Below, one piece after another: positions 22,557 to 35,423 of a stretch of 64,000 nucleotides of DNA (position 1 is the first letter of the stretch; each line of letters starts with the position of its first letter). Under the pieces are notes generated by a model, which saw nothing but the letters and a program-made list of their open reading frames with translations, was not told the origin of the DNA and searched no databases. The stretch comes from Aralia elata (lineage: Eukaryota; Streptophyta; Magnoliopsida; Apiales; Araliaceae), in the NCBI GenBank assembly GCA_034770075.1, contig CM068385.1, forward strand, positions 47,018,721 through 47,082,720, given 5' to 3'. Made by a program: the position numbers and the translations under genes.

Positions 22557-22633
22557 TTTTGAGCTCCTAGTGCGATTTCAGCTCACTTTTTGACCCAAAA
22601 TCTGATGTTTGGCTAGGGTTTTTCATGGAGGCA

Positions 22634-22643
22634 CTATATAATA
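22634..22643 (+). promoter_or_regulatory. Putative TATA box of solo LTR
   Basis: CTATATAATA follows the conserved GGCTAGGGTTT element and the GC block. The equivalent on the minus strand of the sister LTR is CTATATATAA at 57826-57835. Confidence 0.5.
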
Positions 22644-23898
22644 TCTCATTGGGGCTTCATATTTGAAAACTAGGGATTGGGAGGCTACACTAAAACATCA
22701 AAATTGAGAGCAAAAGTGCTGCAATACAAGGAAAAACTCAGCACAAGCCAAAGAACCAAGAAGGAAAGGATTGTCAAGGCATATCTAAACCTTGGGAGGC
22801 TGCACATACATCATCAAGAAGAGCTTAAGGGCTGCAATTCAAAGAAATTTCCAGCACAAGCTAAGGAGCAAAAAGGAGAAAAGAATGCCAAAGGAAGAGG
22901 AAAAGCTATAGATTGGCATCAACCAAGCAAGCAACATATGAATATCTTCTAATTGGGTTTTATCATCTCTTGCTTTCCTTTAAATTTGTAATTCTAATTT
23001 ATGATGAACACCATGTGTTTGATGTTTTGCTTAGCTACCATGAACTAGACCTTAATTTCTAAGATTTTCAATGGAACCCAACACATAGTTTGAATTGATT
23101 TCTCTCTCTTTGTTATTAATTACTCATTTATGAATTGTATGTCATAATTTATGCTTCATATATTAATTGCCTAGCTAGTAATTACCGTGGGAACCTATAT
23201 GAACTTGACGAACGGATTATAGTGTTTAGACCTTGTTATGATATCATGCGAAAGTTAAAGATTATCGTGGGTTATTAATTGAGATTAAGTGACGTGTGTG
23301 TGTCTTGTTGATTATCCTCAATGATAGGTAACTTGATAGTATTTAGGATAGATATATACCTAGATACCGTGTGCAACCAATGGAGAATCTATTCTTAATG
23401 ACTTCCTATGTGAAAGTTGGTAATTGAAGGGACGGTAAATGAGATTTAGTGACACGTGTCTTGTTATTGTTCTTGAAATTAGTCTCTTGATAGTGTGTAG
23501 GATAGACATATACCTACACGCCGCATTAGGAAGATTCGAATTTGACCATCGACAGAGGCTTATAAGTAGCTTTGATTTCTCGGTTGGCAATTCTATGTTG
23601 TTAATTAATTCAAATGAGAGAGTTAGGATATTCAAATTAAGTGTTGGGGGAAATTGCAATCTTAGACTTGTTAATATTAGATTTCGTTATCTTAATGCTT
23701 TTCATATCTTTTAATTATTACAAACAACAAAAACTCAAATCATCATTTGTCTAAATAAAATCGAGACGATATATAGTTGGTACTTGGGATACACTAGAAC
23801 AATTCCCTGTGGGTTCGACAACTCTCTTATCACTTTATTACTTGTTGACCGCGTATACTTGCGCGTATTTATCGGTTGCGAAATCGACCAACACCGAC

Positions 23899-24603
23899 CT
23901 TCTTTTCCTGTTTAAAACGTGATATGGCCTCATTACCCCCTTCCGCAATGATAGCCCTTTCCAATAGTTTGGAGAAATTCTTGATTTTTAGCACCGCGAC
24001 GGTTTTCTGCACCCACGGCTTCAACCCTAACTCAAACTTTCTTGCCTTGGCCTCCGTGTCCACCTGATGTGGAGCGAATTGGGCTAAGTCGTTAAATTTC
24101 TCCACGTACTTTGCGACTGTCATACCAACCTGTTTTAATTCCAGGAACTTAACCTCCATTTCCTATTGTGTATTCTCCAAGAAGTAATTTTTGAAGAATA
24201 GCTCTTTGAACTTGTCCCAAGGGATAACTCCCTCGCCGGCTCGCCCCTTATTGGCTTTCCACCAGTAGTTAGCTTCGCCCTTCATCATGAAGGTGGCGAA
24301 TCCAGTCTTCTGCTCCTCTGCCACTCGTGCGACCTTGAAGACTTTCTCCATCTCTTCAACCCAAGTTTGTGTTTCTATTGGGTCGAGATTTCCCTTGAAC
24401 TCGGGTGGTCCAACTAGCTTGAAATCCTTAAAGTTGGCCAAGTGATGCGCGGGTTGGGGTGCTGGTTGACCTGCTGCTGGCGGGGGTCTAGCATGCATAG
24501 CCTCGGCCAGCAGTTCAGCGAATACTCTCAATTGGTCAGGTTGATCTCCAACCTCACTTTCCAACTCGGCGACACGTTGATTGCGGGGTCTACCCCTTGG
24601 CAT
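23899..24603 (-). pseudogene. Tekay-like gag, N-terminal and capsid region
   Basis: The start at 24603 (MPRGRPRNQRVAELESEVGD) is followed by a proline/alanine linker and a gag capsid-like domain: FKLVGPPEFKGNLDPIETQT, ANYWWKANKGRAGEG, IPWDKFKELFFKNYF, then MEVKFLELKQVGMTVAKYVE and FNDLAQFAPH. A single in-frame TAG (about 24160-24162) separates the halves. The solo LTR at 23893 interrupts it after about EKKVG; the rest is at 21143-21799. Twin of the gag at 55785-56697. Confidence 0.85.
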
Positions 24604-25012
24604 TATAATCTGCTAAAGAGCAAGTCTTAGACATTCGCTTATTATGATACGCTTTTCGCACTATGCCGGTTAAGTCAACATTTAATAATAAAAACATCTA
24701 TCAACGCATTTGATTCAAAAGAAATAACTGCATTTATATTCATATACCAATGTTTTAATACCGACTGGCCCAACATTTAGCATACTACTATAAATGCTCA
24801 ATGGCATAAACTGCCTACTGCTAACTATCCTCTATTAAACAAAAGGTGAGGATTTACTACTACCTGCCCTCGCTATCAGAACAAAAGTTGGGGTTGACTA
24901 CCATTCTGAGCTTACAACAAGGCATCAAAATTCTAAACACAAATATGTCCCTATTAAACAAAAGTGGGACTACTACCACGACCAAGTAAGCACAAGGTTA
25001 CTGCACTAAAAA
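24604..25012 (-). other. Tekay-like leader between ORF0 and gag
   Basis: No open frame or recognisable motif; ordinary untranslated spacer. Confidence 0.5.
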
Positions 25013-25264
25013 TCAATGCTCGCTACGGCGAACTGCCCGACGGAGTGCCTGTCGAGCCAATCGATCAACTACCCCGCGTCTGATCATGCGCCGACTACTG
25101 CCCTCCTCCCGAGGATATCTTCTGACTCGGTCCTGCAGTCTGGCCACTGTCGTATATATAGCATACTCTAAGGTATCGATCCCAGCGGATCCATCTCAAA
25201 CCTCTCCCTCCAGCACATCCACCCTTGTGGCTGCGCGAACCCAGAACTCCTGTACTCGAATCCT
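25013..25264 (-). pseudogene. Tekay-like leader ORF (ORF0), C-terminal part
   Basis: The minus-strand frame continues directly from 31608-31786 once the copia element is removed, with one TGA, and stops at 25013-25015 (RRSEH end). It reads RVQEFWVRAATRVDVLEGEV, stop, then DGSAGIDTLEYAIYTTVARL, QDRVRRYPREEGSSRRM and an Arg-rich tail. Hydrophobic spacing suggests coiled coil followed by a basic tail. The plus-strand Tekay element has a homologous-looking ORF at 54726-55482 in the same place upstream of gag. Function unknown. Confidence 0.6.
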
Positions 25265-26853
25265 TGAAAGTAGTATGCACACAAGCCAATCATATTTGAT
25301 ATGATGTATCATATACTTTGTAACCTTATTCATTTATTAATAAAAGAATTGATTTTTTTAAAAGGCATTTTATATTATCTACATAGTGTTGTTATATTAA
25401 CTGTGATAAACCCATAGTTTTGCGCAATGCTTTTAGAATCATGATGGTGATCATGCTAATGAGATCTAAATTCTAGATAGCTCACAAACTAAAATCGTTC
25501 CTAATCGTTGGATTACTAAAAGGGGGATTAGTGAATCCGGATAGATTAGTACATACGTTGCTTGCTCTTAAGAAGAGGATGATTGATCTCATAATCATTT
25601 GTGTGGAGACACTAAAGCAAGTATGTAGGTACTTATTGGATAATAAGTTCACTGGACGTGTCTCATTAAGGAATACCTAATGGAGGTTTACTCGCCTGTC
25701 AATAGGAATTCCTATAGTGATAGTAGTACAAGTGATCCTTAGACTTGAGATTATCATAGTATCTTGTATATGATGAGTTATACTTTGACATGTCCTTTAA
25801 GACCTTTAGGGCATATCAAAGGGTATGATTGGGTATAATAAGTTGTACATGGAGATAGGTGAATGATCAACAAAGAATCTACCACGTCTAGTAAAAGATG
25901 TGAATGTCCTATGTGATTCGAAAAATGATAACTCAGTAGTCCTTGGCCAAGGCAGAATGAAATTAGAAAGGAGTTTCTAATTTGCATTATTTATAGTTGT
26001 GCATTTGGGAATCGAAATAAATATAATTAAATAAAATAAGACTTGATAGTAATTCCATGTCTTACATTTAATTGGGACATTGTATAATAGAAGGATTGAA
26101 TTGTACGGTAACTATGCACTGAAAGGTTCTTTTGTGATTAATGTTGAAATCTATATTATCTAGAAAGTCGTTGATCGCTAAGGGGGCTTACCCTTATTGT
26201 AGAATAAATATTATTTATTTAAATAAATTAAATAGTTTAATTTATTTATTTAAATAAGATTAGAATTGTTATAATTGATTTATTCACAACCGATTTAATA
26301 TGGAGAACCTAAAGGGTCACACCGCAAAAGGAAAATATGTATTTAAGAAGTAAATGACATAATTGTAATAATAAGTTAAGTGTATTTAATTTAATCTATG
26401 GAGATAGAATAAATTAAATAGCTTAATATTTATTATTTAATATTTTGAAAATATTAAATATAAATTAATAAGAGTAGTCTTATTATTATTATTACTATTA
26501 CTATTATTTAATTCCTAATAGCGATTGGGAATTAATTAATAGAAATCCTCTCTCATGAATTGCTAATTGGATTAGGAGCATAATTAATTAAATGAGTTTA
26601 ATTATAACAGAAACCATAATCCTAAATAGTTTAGGGAAGGGTTATTCCTACATCTATAAATAAGAGGAGTCTTATCATAGATTAGGGTAACACATTCTTG
26701 CATTAGATTGTGGAGAGTACAATTTCTATAGAGATAGAAACTAGGGTTTTGCCAACACCCATCTTCTTGAATAACTATTCTCCCTTGGTGGATCACCTCT
26801 AGAGACCAAACACTTGGGTGGCTAACGTTGATCAAGCAAAGGAATTTAGTCGG
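25265..26853 (+). repeat. 5' LTR of copia element 1, truncated
   Basis: Begins TGAAAGTAGTATGCACACAA and matches the other copia LTRs up to TTTAGTCGG, then jumps into gag sequence. A TATA box (CTATAAATAAGAGGAG) lies at about 26654. Confidence 0.85.
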
Positions 26854-29781
26854 CCTGCCTGCCTGAGTTACTTAAACATGTTAAAAACTTAAAGAGTCAC
26901 TTTCCAACCAAGAAAGACCAAGTCTTACTGGTAGATAATTCATCCAGGAAGCGGAAGAGGGCCAAAGGATCTTCTTAAAAGAAGAACAATTCAAAGAAGG
27001 TATAAGGAAAGGCAATAACTAAGGACACTAAGAACAAAATTGATGCAGATAGCAAAAGAGTTTGCTTCCACTGCAATAAGCCTGGACACTAGAAAGGAAA
27101 CTGTAAGGAGCATCTTACAGAGGCTAACCAGAAGAAGCTTAGTGAAGCTTTGGTTACAGATATAGGTTTGTTCATGATTGAAATAAATCTTTCTGTAAGT
27201 CAAGGTTCTACTTGGGTATTGGATACTGGCTATAGTTCTCACATATGCAATCCAATGCAGAGACTAAGCAGAAGTAGAAAGCTAAACAAAGAGTAAGTAA
27301 TCTTACGTGTGGAGAATGGAGCAATGGTTGCTACATTAGTCGTAGGAACTTATAGTTTAGCATTGCCTACGGGCAAGTCTATTAAGTTAATAAGTTGTTA
27401 TTATATTCCAGTTCTTTTTAGAAACATTATTACTTTCGTTGTTGGACAAGGAAAGTTCTGGTATTATATTTAAGAACAATTGTTATTCTATTTATAATGA
27501 TAATGTTTTGTTTGAAACTAGAAGATTACTTAATGGACTTTGTATACTTGATTTATATGAAAATAATTTTGCAAATTGAACAAACTAGTAAAAAAGAAAA
27601 GAAAAGGAGATGATCATTCAAAGAGTTGAATATGTGTATTTGATGAAATAGAAGTCTGAATCATTTGAAAGGTTCAAAGAATTCAGAAGTGAAACAAATT
27701 GACAAAGTATTAAGATTCTTTGATCAGATTGAGGAAGGAATACTTGTGCAATAAGTTTCTAGATCATCTCAAAATGATATTTTCTCATAATGGACACCTC
27801 CTGATACGTAATAATTGATTGGTGTATCTAAAAAGGAGAAATTGTACCTTGTTGGACATGGTGCGGTCCATAATAATTTTTACCGACATTCCAGTATCCA
27901 TCTGGGTTATGCCCTAGAAACGACTGCATATCTACAAAATAAGGTAACCTCAAAATTCGGCCCCAAGACTCCATAAAAGTTATGGATAGGGAGGATTCCT
28001 AATCTTAAGTATGTTAAGATAAGGGGTTGTCCAACTTATGTGAAAAGATTTCAAAAGATAAGTTTGGGACATAATCTGACAAGTGCAGAGTTGTGGGATA
28101 TCCTAAAGAAAGTTCAGGGTATTATTACTATAATCCTACACGCTGCCTTCTTGGATAAAGGTGTTTATCATTGAAGGAGCTAGTGGGAGGGTAATAGATC
28201 TTGAAAGAGTTCAAGAACCACAAAGCACTTTAAGTCAAACCGAGGGACCTGTAGATAGACCTATTGTACCACAACCGAATCGTAAATCTGGAAGAGTACC
28301 GAAGATACCTAGGAGGTATGGATTCATCATAGAGGATGATGATGAGGTACGTATCATAGAGGATGATGATCCAGTTATATAGGATGAGGCTATGAGTAGA
28401 AGACACGCAGAGAAATGGCAGATGGCTATGAAATCCGAAATGGACCCCATTTATGAGAATTAAGTATAGACTCTGGTTACTCCACCAAAAGGCATAGTGC
28501 CTAAAGGGTGTATATGGGTCTTTAAAGAGAAAGACTAGGGTAAATAGCAAGGTGGAGACCTATAAGACCAGACCTATTTAAAAGGTTTCAAATAAAGTCA
28601 AGGAGTTGACTGTAATAAAACCTTATTACCGGGTAATGCTCAAATCTGGCAAAATGGATGTGGAGACATCCTTCCTCAATAAAGACTTGAGGAGAATGTA
28701 TGTATGATACAGCCAGAGGAATTTGTTTCAAAGGTTGAAGCAAATCGTGTATGTAAGCTATAATGATCCATTTATGGATTGAAGCAAGCTTCTCAAAGAT
28801 GGAACATTCGTTTTGATGAGACAATCAAAAGAGTTTGATTTTATCAAAAATAAGAATGAACCTAGTATGTACAAAAGGGTCAGTGGGAGCACTGTGACAT
28901 TCCTAGAATTATATGTTGATATACTACTGATAAGGAATAACACACCAATGCTACAATTAGTAAAGATAAAATTATCTAAACATTCCTCCATGAATAACTT
29001 GGGAAGAACATCCTATAAATTGGGGATATAAATCTATATAGATAGATTTAAAAGGATGTTCGGCTTGACCCAATGAACGTATATTCATTCGATGCTAAAG
29101 GCGTTTAGCATGGCAAACTCCAAGAGAGGTCTCATGATGATGAGCCATGGAGTGTATCTCTCTAAAATTGTCTCCAATAAAATGAGAGATCGCATGAATT
29201 ACTATCATGTATGCAATGAATATACAAGGTCTGATGTTGATCAGTCATATTCTGGAGAAGATCACTGCAAGACAGTGATAAGCATCTTTAAGTACTTAAC
29301 CAGTACTGAAGATGTGATCATGATTCATGGTAAGTCTGAATTAAAACTAGAGGGTTAAACAGACTCAAGTTTTTTAGACTGACTAATACGATAACAAATC
29401 CACTTTAGAGTAAATCGTTACCTTGAATGGTGGTGCAGTGAATTGGAAAGGTTCCAAATAGCAAAAAGTTGTTAGTTTAGTGACAAAGACAAAGTATATA
29501 GCTATAAATGAAGCTGCAAGTTAACTGTTTGGATGAAAAGTTCATTACAGAACTAGGAATAGTTCCTAAGTCTCATCTTGGATTCAAACATGTGTTGTGG
29601 CACTTTCATTTAATTAGAGGAATAATTGAAAGAAGAAAAAGTCACTATAGAGACAGTGGACTCTCAAGAACAACATTGCATATCCATTTACTGAAGCTTT
29701 ATCCAAACAACAGGATGATCGTCACTTAGAGAAGAAGGGTATTAGATACCATGGCGATTGGCTTTAGTGCAAGTGGGAGAT
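26854..29781 (+). pseudogene. Copia gag-pol remnant, element 1
   Basis: It enters within gag (LPELLKHV-like), passes a zinc knuckle CFHCNKPGH-stop-KGNC with TAG at 27090-27092, a protease region (WVLDTGYSSHICN; usual DTGCSSH has Cys changed to Tyr), gag-pre-integrase, a poor integrase, and a linker with RKSGRVPKIPRRYGFIIED, then RT and RNase H. The RT site reads YVDI (28912-28923) where YVDD is expected, and RNase H is frameshifted near 29528. Stops and frameshifts are numerous. PPT-like AGTGCAAGTGGGAGAT precedes the 3' LTR. Confidence 0.8.
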
Positions 29782-31602
29782 TGAAAGTAGTATGAACACA
29801 AGCCAATCATATTTGATATGATGTAGCATATACTTTGTAATCTTATTCATTTATTAATAAAAGAATTGATTTTCTTAAAAGGCATTTTATATTATCTATA
29901 TAGTGCTGTTATATTAAATGTGATAAACCCATAGTTTTGAGCAATGCTTTTAGAATCATGATGGTGATCATGCTAATGAGATCTAAATTCTAGATAGCTC
30001 ACAAACTAAAATCGTTCCTAATCGTTGGATTACTTAAAAGGGCATTAGTGAATCCGGATAGATTAGTACATGCGTTGCTTGCTCTTAAGAAGAGGATGAT
30101 TGATCTCATAATCATTTGTGTGGAGACACTAAAGCAAGTATGTGGGTGCTTATTGGAGAATAAGTTCACTGAACGTGACTCGCTAAGGAATACCTAATGG
30201 AGTTTTACTCGCCTGTCAATAGGAATTCTTCTAGTGATAGTAGTACAAGTGACCCTTGGACTTGAGATCATCATAGTATCTTGTATATGATGAATTATAC
30301 TTTGACATGTCCCTTAAGACCTTTAGGGTATATCAAAAGGTATGATTGGGTATAATAGGTTGTACATGGAGATAGGTGAATGATCAACAAAGAATCTACC
30401 ACGTCTAGTAAAAGATGTTAATGTCCTATGTGATTCGATAAATGATAACTCAGTAGTCCTTGGCCAAGGCAGAATGAAATTAGAAAGGAGTTTCTAATTT
30501 ACATTATTTATAGTTGTGCATTTGGGAATCGAAATACATATAATTAAATAAAATAAGACTTGACAGTAATTCCATGTCTTATATTTAATTGGAACATTGT
30601 ATGGTAGAAGGATTGAATTGTACGGTAACTATGCACTGAAAGGTTCTTTTGTGATTAATATTGAAATCTATATTATCTGGAAAGTCGTTGATCGCTAAGG
30701 GGGCTTACCCTTATTGTAGAATAAATATTATTTATTTAAATGAATTAAATAGTTTAATTTATTTATTTAAATAAGATTAGAATTGTTCTAATGAATTTAT
30801 TCATAACCGGTTTAATATGGAAAACCTAAAAGGTCACACCGCAAAAGAAAAATATTTATTTAAGAAGTAAATGGCATAATTATAATAATAAGTTAAGTGT
30901 ATTTAATTTAATCTATGGAGGTAGAATAAATTAAATAGCTTAATATTTATTATTAAATATTTTAAAAATATTAAATATAAATTAATAAGAGGAGTCTTAT
31001 TATTATTATTACTATTACTATTATTTAATTCCTAATAAGGATTGAGAATTAATTAATAGAAGTACTCTCTCATGAATTCCTAATTAGATTAGGAGCATAA
31101 TTAATTAAAGGAGTTTAATTATAATAGAAACCCTAATCCTAAATAGTTTAGGGAAGGGTTATTGCTACATCTATAAATAAGAGGAGTCTTATCATAGATT
31201 AGCGTTACACACTCTTGCATTAGATTGTGGAGAGTACTTACAATTTCTATAGAGATAGAAACTAGGGTTTTGCTAACACCCATCTTCTTGAATAGCTATT
31301 CTTTCTTGGTGGATCACCTCTAGAGGCCAAACATTTGGGTGGCTAACGTTGATCAAGCAAAGAAATTTAGTCGGTGGAATTCAAGGAGAACGCGAAGGAA
31401 TTGGAGGTGAACTTGTACCCGAGGAATCACGGTTCTACGAGGGTATAATTTTTATCTCTATCTATTTTGTTTATATCATTAATTGAGCACATAGATTGAT
31501 CATGGTGATGGTTTGTATAAAATTTCAAAAATCCGATTTTATCGCGCTTCCGCTTTATTTATGTAATTTGATTGCATGTTCGCGTCATATACAAACCTAA
31601 CA
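29782..31602 (+). repeat. 3' LTR of copia element 1
   Basis: 1821 bp, TGAAAGTAGTATGAACAC...ACAAACCTAACA, with TATA box CTATAAATAAGAGGAG near 31171 and a TTA/TAC microsatellite near 30998-31025. Confidence 0.9.
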
Positions 31603-31607
31603 ATCCT

Positions 31608-31786
31608 GTCTGCCTGCTCTGAGTCTCTCTCAGCTCTGGCAGCCTGTAGGGCTGACTGCAGCTCCACCTCTCTGGCATCCGACTGCTCTAATGTCTGCCT
31701 CAGCTGACTGTTTTGCAACATCAGCCGCTGCACTGTGTGGCTCAACTGGGTGTAGCACTCTCTAACTACTGAATCTGAGCCTTCAG
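31608..31786 (-). pseudogene. Tekay-like leader ORF (ORF0), coiled-coil part
   Basis: The minus strand reads TEGSDSVVRECYTQLSHTVQ, RLMLQNSQLRQTLEQSDARE and VELQSALQAARAERDSEQAD without a stop and joins 25264 in frame after excision of copia element 1. Leucines and other hydrophobics fall at heptad-like spacing with charged residues between, typical of a coiled coil. The upstream part is cut off by the reverse copia LTR at 31787 (expected target duplication ttcag, 31782-31786). Confidence 0.65.
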
Positions 31787-34700
31787 TGTTAGGTTTGTAT
31801 ATAGCGCAAACATGCAATCAAATTACATAAATAGTGCGGAAGCGCAATAAAACGGATTTTAAAATTTTTCATACAAACCATCACCATGATCATCCTTGTG
31901 ATTAATTATCAATTAAACGAAAGATATAGAGATATAGAATTATACCCTTGTAGAACCATGCTTCTACAGGTACGAGTTCACCTCCAAATCCTTCGCGTTC
32001 TCCTTGAATTCTACCGATTAAATTCCTTCCTTTGATCAACGTTAGCCAACTAAGTGTTTGGCCGCTAGAGGTGATCCACCAAGGAATAATAGTTGTTCAA
32101 GAAGATGGGTGTTGGCAAAACCCTAGTTTCTATCTCTATAGAAATTGCAAGTACTCTCTCTCTCTCTCTCCAATTCTTATGGAAGAGTGTGTAAATGTCT
32201 AACCCTAAATCATGATAAGACTTCTCTTATTTATAGATATAGGGAACATTCCTAAACTATTTAGGATTAGGGTTTTTATTTTAATTAAACTCTTTTAATT
32301 AATTAAACTCCTAATCCAATTAGGAATTTATGAGAGAGTACTTCTATTAATTAATTCTCAATCCCTATTAGGAATTAAATAATAGTAATTGTAATAATAA
32401 TAATAAGACTCCTCTTATTAATTTATATTTAATATTTTCAAAATATTAAATAATAAATATTAAGCTATTTAATTTATTCTATCTCCATAGATTAAATTAA
32501 ATACACTTAACTTATTATTACACTTTACTTCTTAAACAAATATTTTCCTTTTGCGGTGTGACCTTTTAGGTTCTCCACATTAAACCAGTTGTGAATAAAT
32601 CAATTAGAACAATTCTAATATTATTTAAATAAATAAATTAAACTATTTAATTTGTTTAAATAAATAATATTTATTCTACAATAAGGATAAGCCCCCTTAG
32701 CGATTAACGACTTTCCAGATAATATAGATTTCAACATTAATCACAAAAGAACCTTTCAGTGCATAGTTACCATACAATTCAATCCTTCTACCATACAATG
32801 TCCCAATTAAATATAAGACATGGAATTACTGTCAAGTCTTATTTTATTTAATTATATGTATTTCGATTCTCAAATGCATAACTCTGATTACTGCAAATTA
32901 GAAACTCCTTTCTAATTTCATTCTGCTTTGGCCAAAGACTTCTGAGTCGTCATTTATCGAATCACATAGGACATTCTCTCTTTTTACTAGAAGTGGTAGA
33001 TTCTTTGTTGATCATTCACCTATCTCCATGTATAACTTATTATACCCAATCATACCCTTTGATATACCTTAAGGGTCTTAAGGGATATGTCAAAGTATAA
33101 CTCATCACACACAAGATACTATGATGATCTCAAGTCCAAGGATCACTTGTACTACTATCACTCGAGGAATTCCTGTTGACAGGGGAGTAAAACTCCATTA
33201 GGTATTCCTTAGCGAGCCACGTTCGGTGAACTTATTCTCTAATAAGTACCTACATACTTGCTTTAGTGTCTCCACAGAAATGATTATGAGATCAATCATC
33301 CTCTTCATAAGAGCAAGCAACGTATGTACTAATCTATCCGGATTCACTAATCCCCTTTTTAGTAATTCATCGATTAGGAACGATTTTAGTTTGTGAGCTA
33401 TCTAGAATTTAGATCTCATTAGCATGATCTGAAAGTAGTATGCACACAAACCAATCATATTTGATATGATGTAGTATATACTTTGTAATCTTATTCGGTT
33501 ATTAAAGGCATTTTATATTATCTACATGGTGCTGTTATATTAAATGTGATAAACCCATAGTTTTGAGTAATGCTTTTAAAATCATGATGGGGATCATGCT
33601 AATGAGATCTAAACTCTAGATAGCTCACAAACTAAAATCGTTCCTAATCGATGGATTACTAAAAAGGGGATTAGTGAATCCGGATAGATTAGTACATATG
33701 TTGCTTGCTCTTTGGAAGAGGATGATTGATCTCATAATCATTTGTGTGGAGACACTAAAGCAAGTATGTAGGTGCTTATTAGAGAATAAGTTCACTAAAC
33801 GTGGCTCGCTAAGGAATACCTAATGGAGTTTTACTCGCCTGTCAATAGGAATTCCTATAGTGATAGTAGTACAAATGATCTTTGGACTTGAGATCATCAT
33901 AGTATCTTGTGTATGATGCGTTATACTTTGACATGTCCCTTAAGACCCTTAGGGTATATCAAAGGGTATGATTGGGTATAATAAGTTATACATGGAGATA
34001 GGTGAATGATCAATAAAGAATCTACCACTTCTAGTAAAAGGAGAGAATGTCCTATGTGATTCGATAAATGACGACTCAGAAGTCTTTGGCCAAAGCAGAA
34101 TGAAATTAGAAAGGAGTTTCTAATTTACATTATCAGAGTTGTGCATTTGAGAATCGAAATACATATAATTAAATAAAATAAGACTTGACAGTAATTTCAT
34201 GTCTTATATTTAATTGGGACATTGTATGGTAGAAGGATTGAATTATACGGTAACTATTCACTGAAAGGTTCTTTTGTGATTAATGTTGAAATCTATATTA
34301 TCTAGAAAGTCGTTGATCGCTAAGGGGGCTTACCCTTATTGTAGAATAAATATTATTTATTTAAATGAATTAAATAATTTAATTTATTTATTTAAATAAG
34401 ATTAGAATTGTTCTAATTGATTTATTCACAACCGGTTTAATATGGAGAACCTAAAGGGTCACACCGCAAAAGGAAAATATTTGTTTAAGATGTAAATAGC
34501 GTAATTGTAATAATAAGTTAAGTCTATTTAATTTAATCTATGGAGATAGAATAAATTAAATAGCTTAATATTTATTATTTAATATTTTAAAAATATTAAA
34601 TATAAATTAATAAGAGGAGTCTTATTATTATTATTACTATTACTATTATTTAATTCCCAATAGCGATTGGGAATTAATTAATAGAAGTACTCTCTCATGA

Positions 34701-35423
34701 ATTCCTAATTGGATTAGGAGCATAATTAATTAAATGAGTTTAATTATAACAGAAACCCTAATCCTAAATAGTTTAGGAGGGTTCCCTATATCTATAAATA
34801 AGAGGAGTCTTATCATGATTTAGGGTTAGACAGTTAGACTGTTAGACAGTTACACACTCTTCCATATGAATTGGGGAGAGAGAGAGTACTTGCAATTTCT
34901 ATAGAGATAGAAACTAGGGTTTTGCCAACACTCATCTTCTTGAACAACTATTATTCCTTGGTGGATCACCTCTAGAGGCCAAACACTTGGGTGGCTAACG
35001 TTGATCAAAGGAAGGAATTTAATCGGTGGAATTCAAGGAGAACGCGAAGGATTTGGAGATGAACTCGTACCTGTGGAAGCATGGTTCTACAAGGGTATGA
35101 TTCTCATACTTTATCTCTTTCGTTTAATTGATAATTGAGCACATGGATGATCATGGTGATGGTGGTTTGTATGAAAAATTTTAAAATCCGTTTTATCGTG
35201 CTTCCGCACTATTTATGTAATTTGATTGCATGTTCGCGCTATATACAAACCTAACATGATCACCATAATGATTCTAAAAGCATTGCTTAAAACTATGAGT
35301 TTTTCACATTTAATATAACAACACGATGTAGATAAAATAAAATGTGTTTAACAAACGAATAAGATTACAAAGTATATGCTACATCATATCAAATATGATT
35401 GGCTTGTGTGCATACTACTTTCA
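31787..35423 (-). repeat. 3' LTR of copia element 2, split by solo LTR
   Basis: Minus-strand TGAAAGTAGTATGC (ends 35423) to CAAACCTAACA (31787). It is interrupted at 33429/35262, where tgatc is duplicated. Confidence 0.9.
33430..35256 (+). mobile_element. Copia solo LTR within copia LTR
   Basis: 1827 bp TGAAAG...CTAACA with perfect 5-bp duplication tgatc (33425-33429 and 35257-35261) and no internal sequence. Contains the TATA box CTATAAATAAGAGGAG (about 34790). Confidence 0.95.

Larger units (their letters stand above)
21805..23893 (+). mobile_element. Solo Athila-like LTR (2.1 kb)
   Basis: Runs TGATGAGTGTG...CGACCAACA with no internal sequence. Flanks are ccaac (21800-21804) and ccgac (23894-23898), a 4/5 matching target duplication, and the gag frame resumes on both sides. 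It contains a GC-rich block (22384-22556), a TATA-like ACTATATAATA (about 22633-22643) and a duplicated block of about 180 bp (about 23240-23520) with GGATAGA(T/C)ATATACCTA. Same family as the reverse LTR at 56698-58969. Confidence 0.85.
25265..31602 (+). mobile_element. Ty1/copia element 1, degenerate, with target duplication
   Basis: Bounded by the 5-bp duplication atcct (25260-25264 and 31603-31607). 5' LTR 25265-26853 lacks its last ~230 bp, the primer site, leader and gag N-terminus through one deletion. Degraded gag-pol follows (26854-29781), then a full 3' LTR (29782-31602). It interrupts the Tekay leader ORF in frame. Confidence 0.9.

Noticed and set aside
22275..22562. Open frame through the GC block of the solo LTR
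   Set aside because: Arg/Gly/Ala-rich translation of repeat DNA within an LTR.
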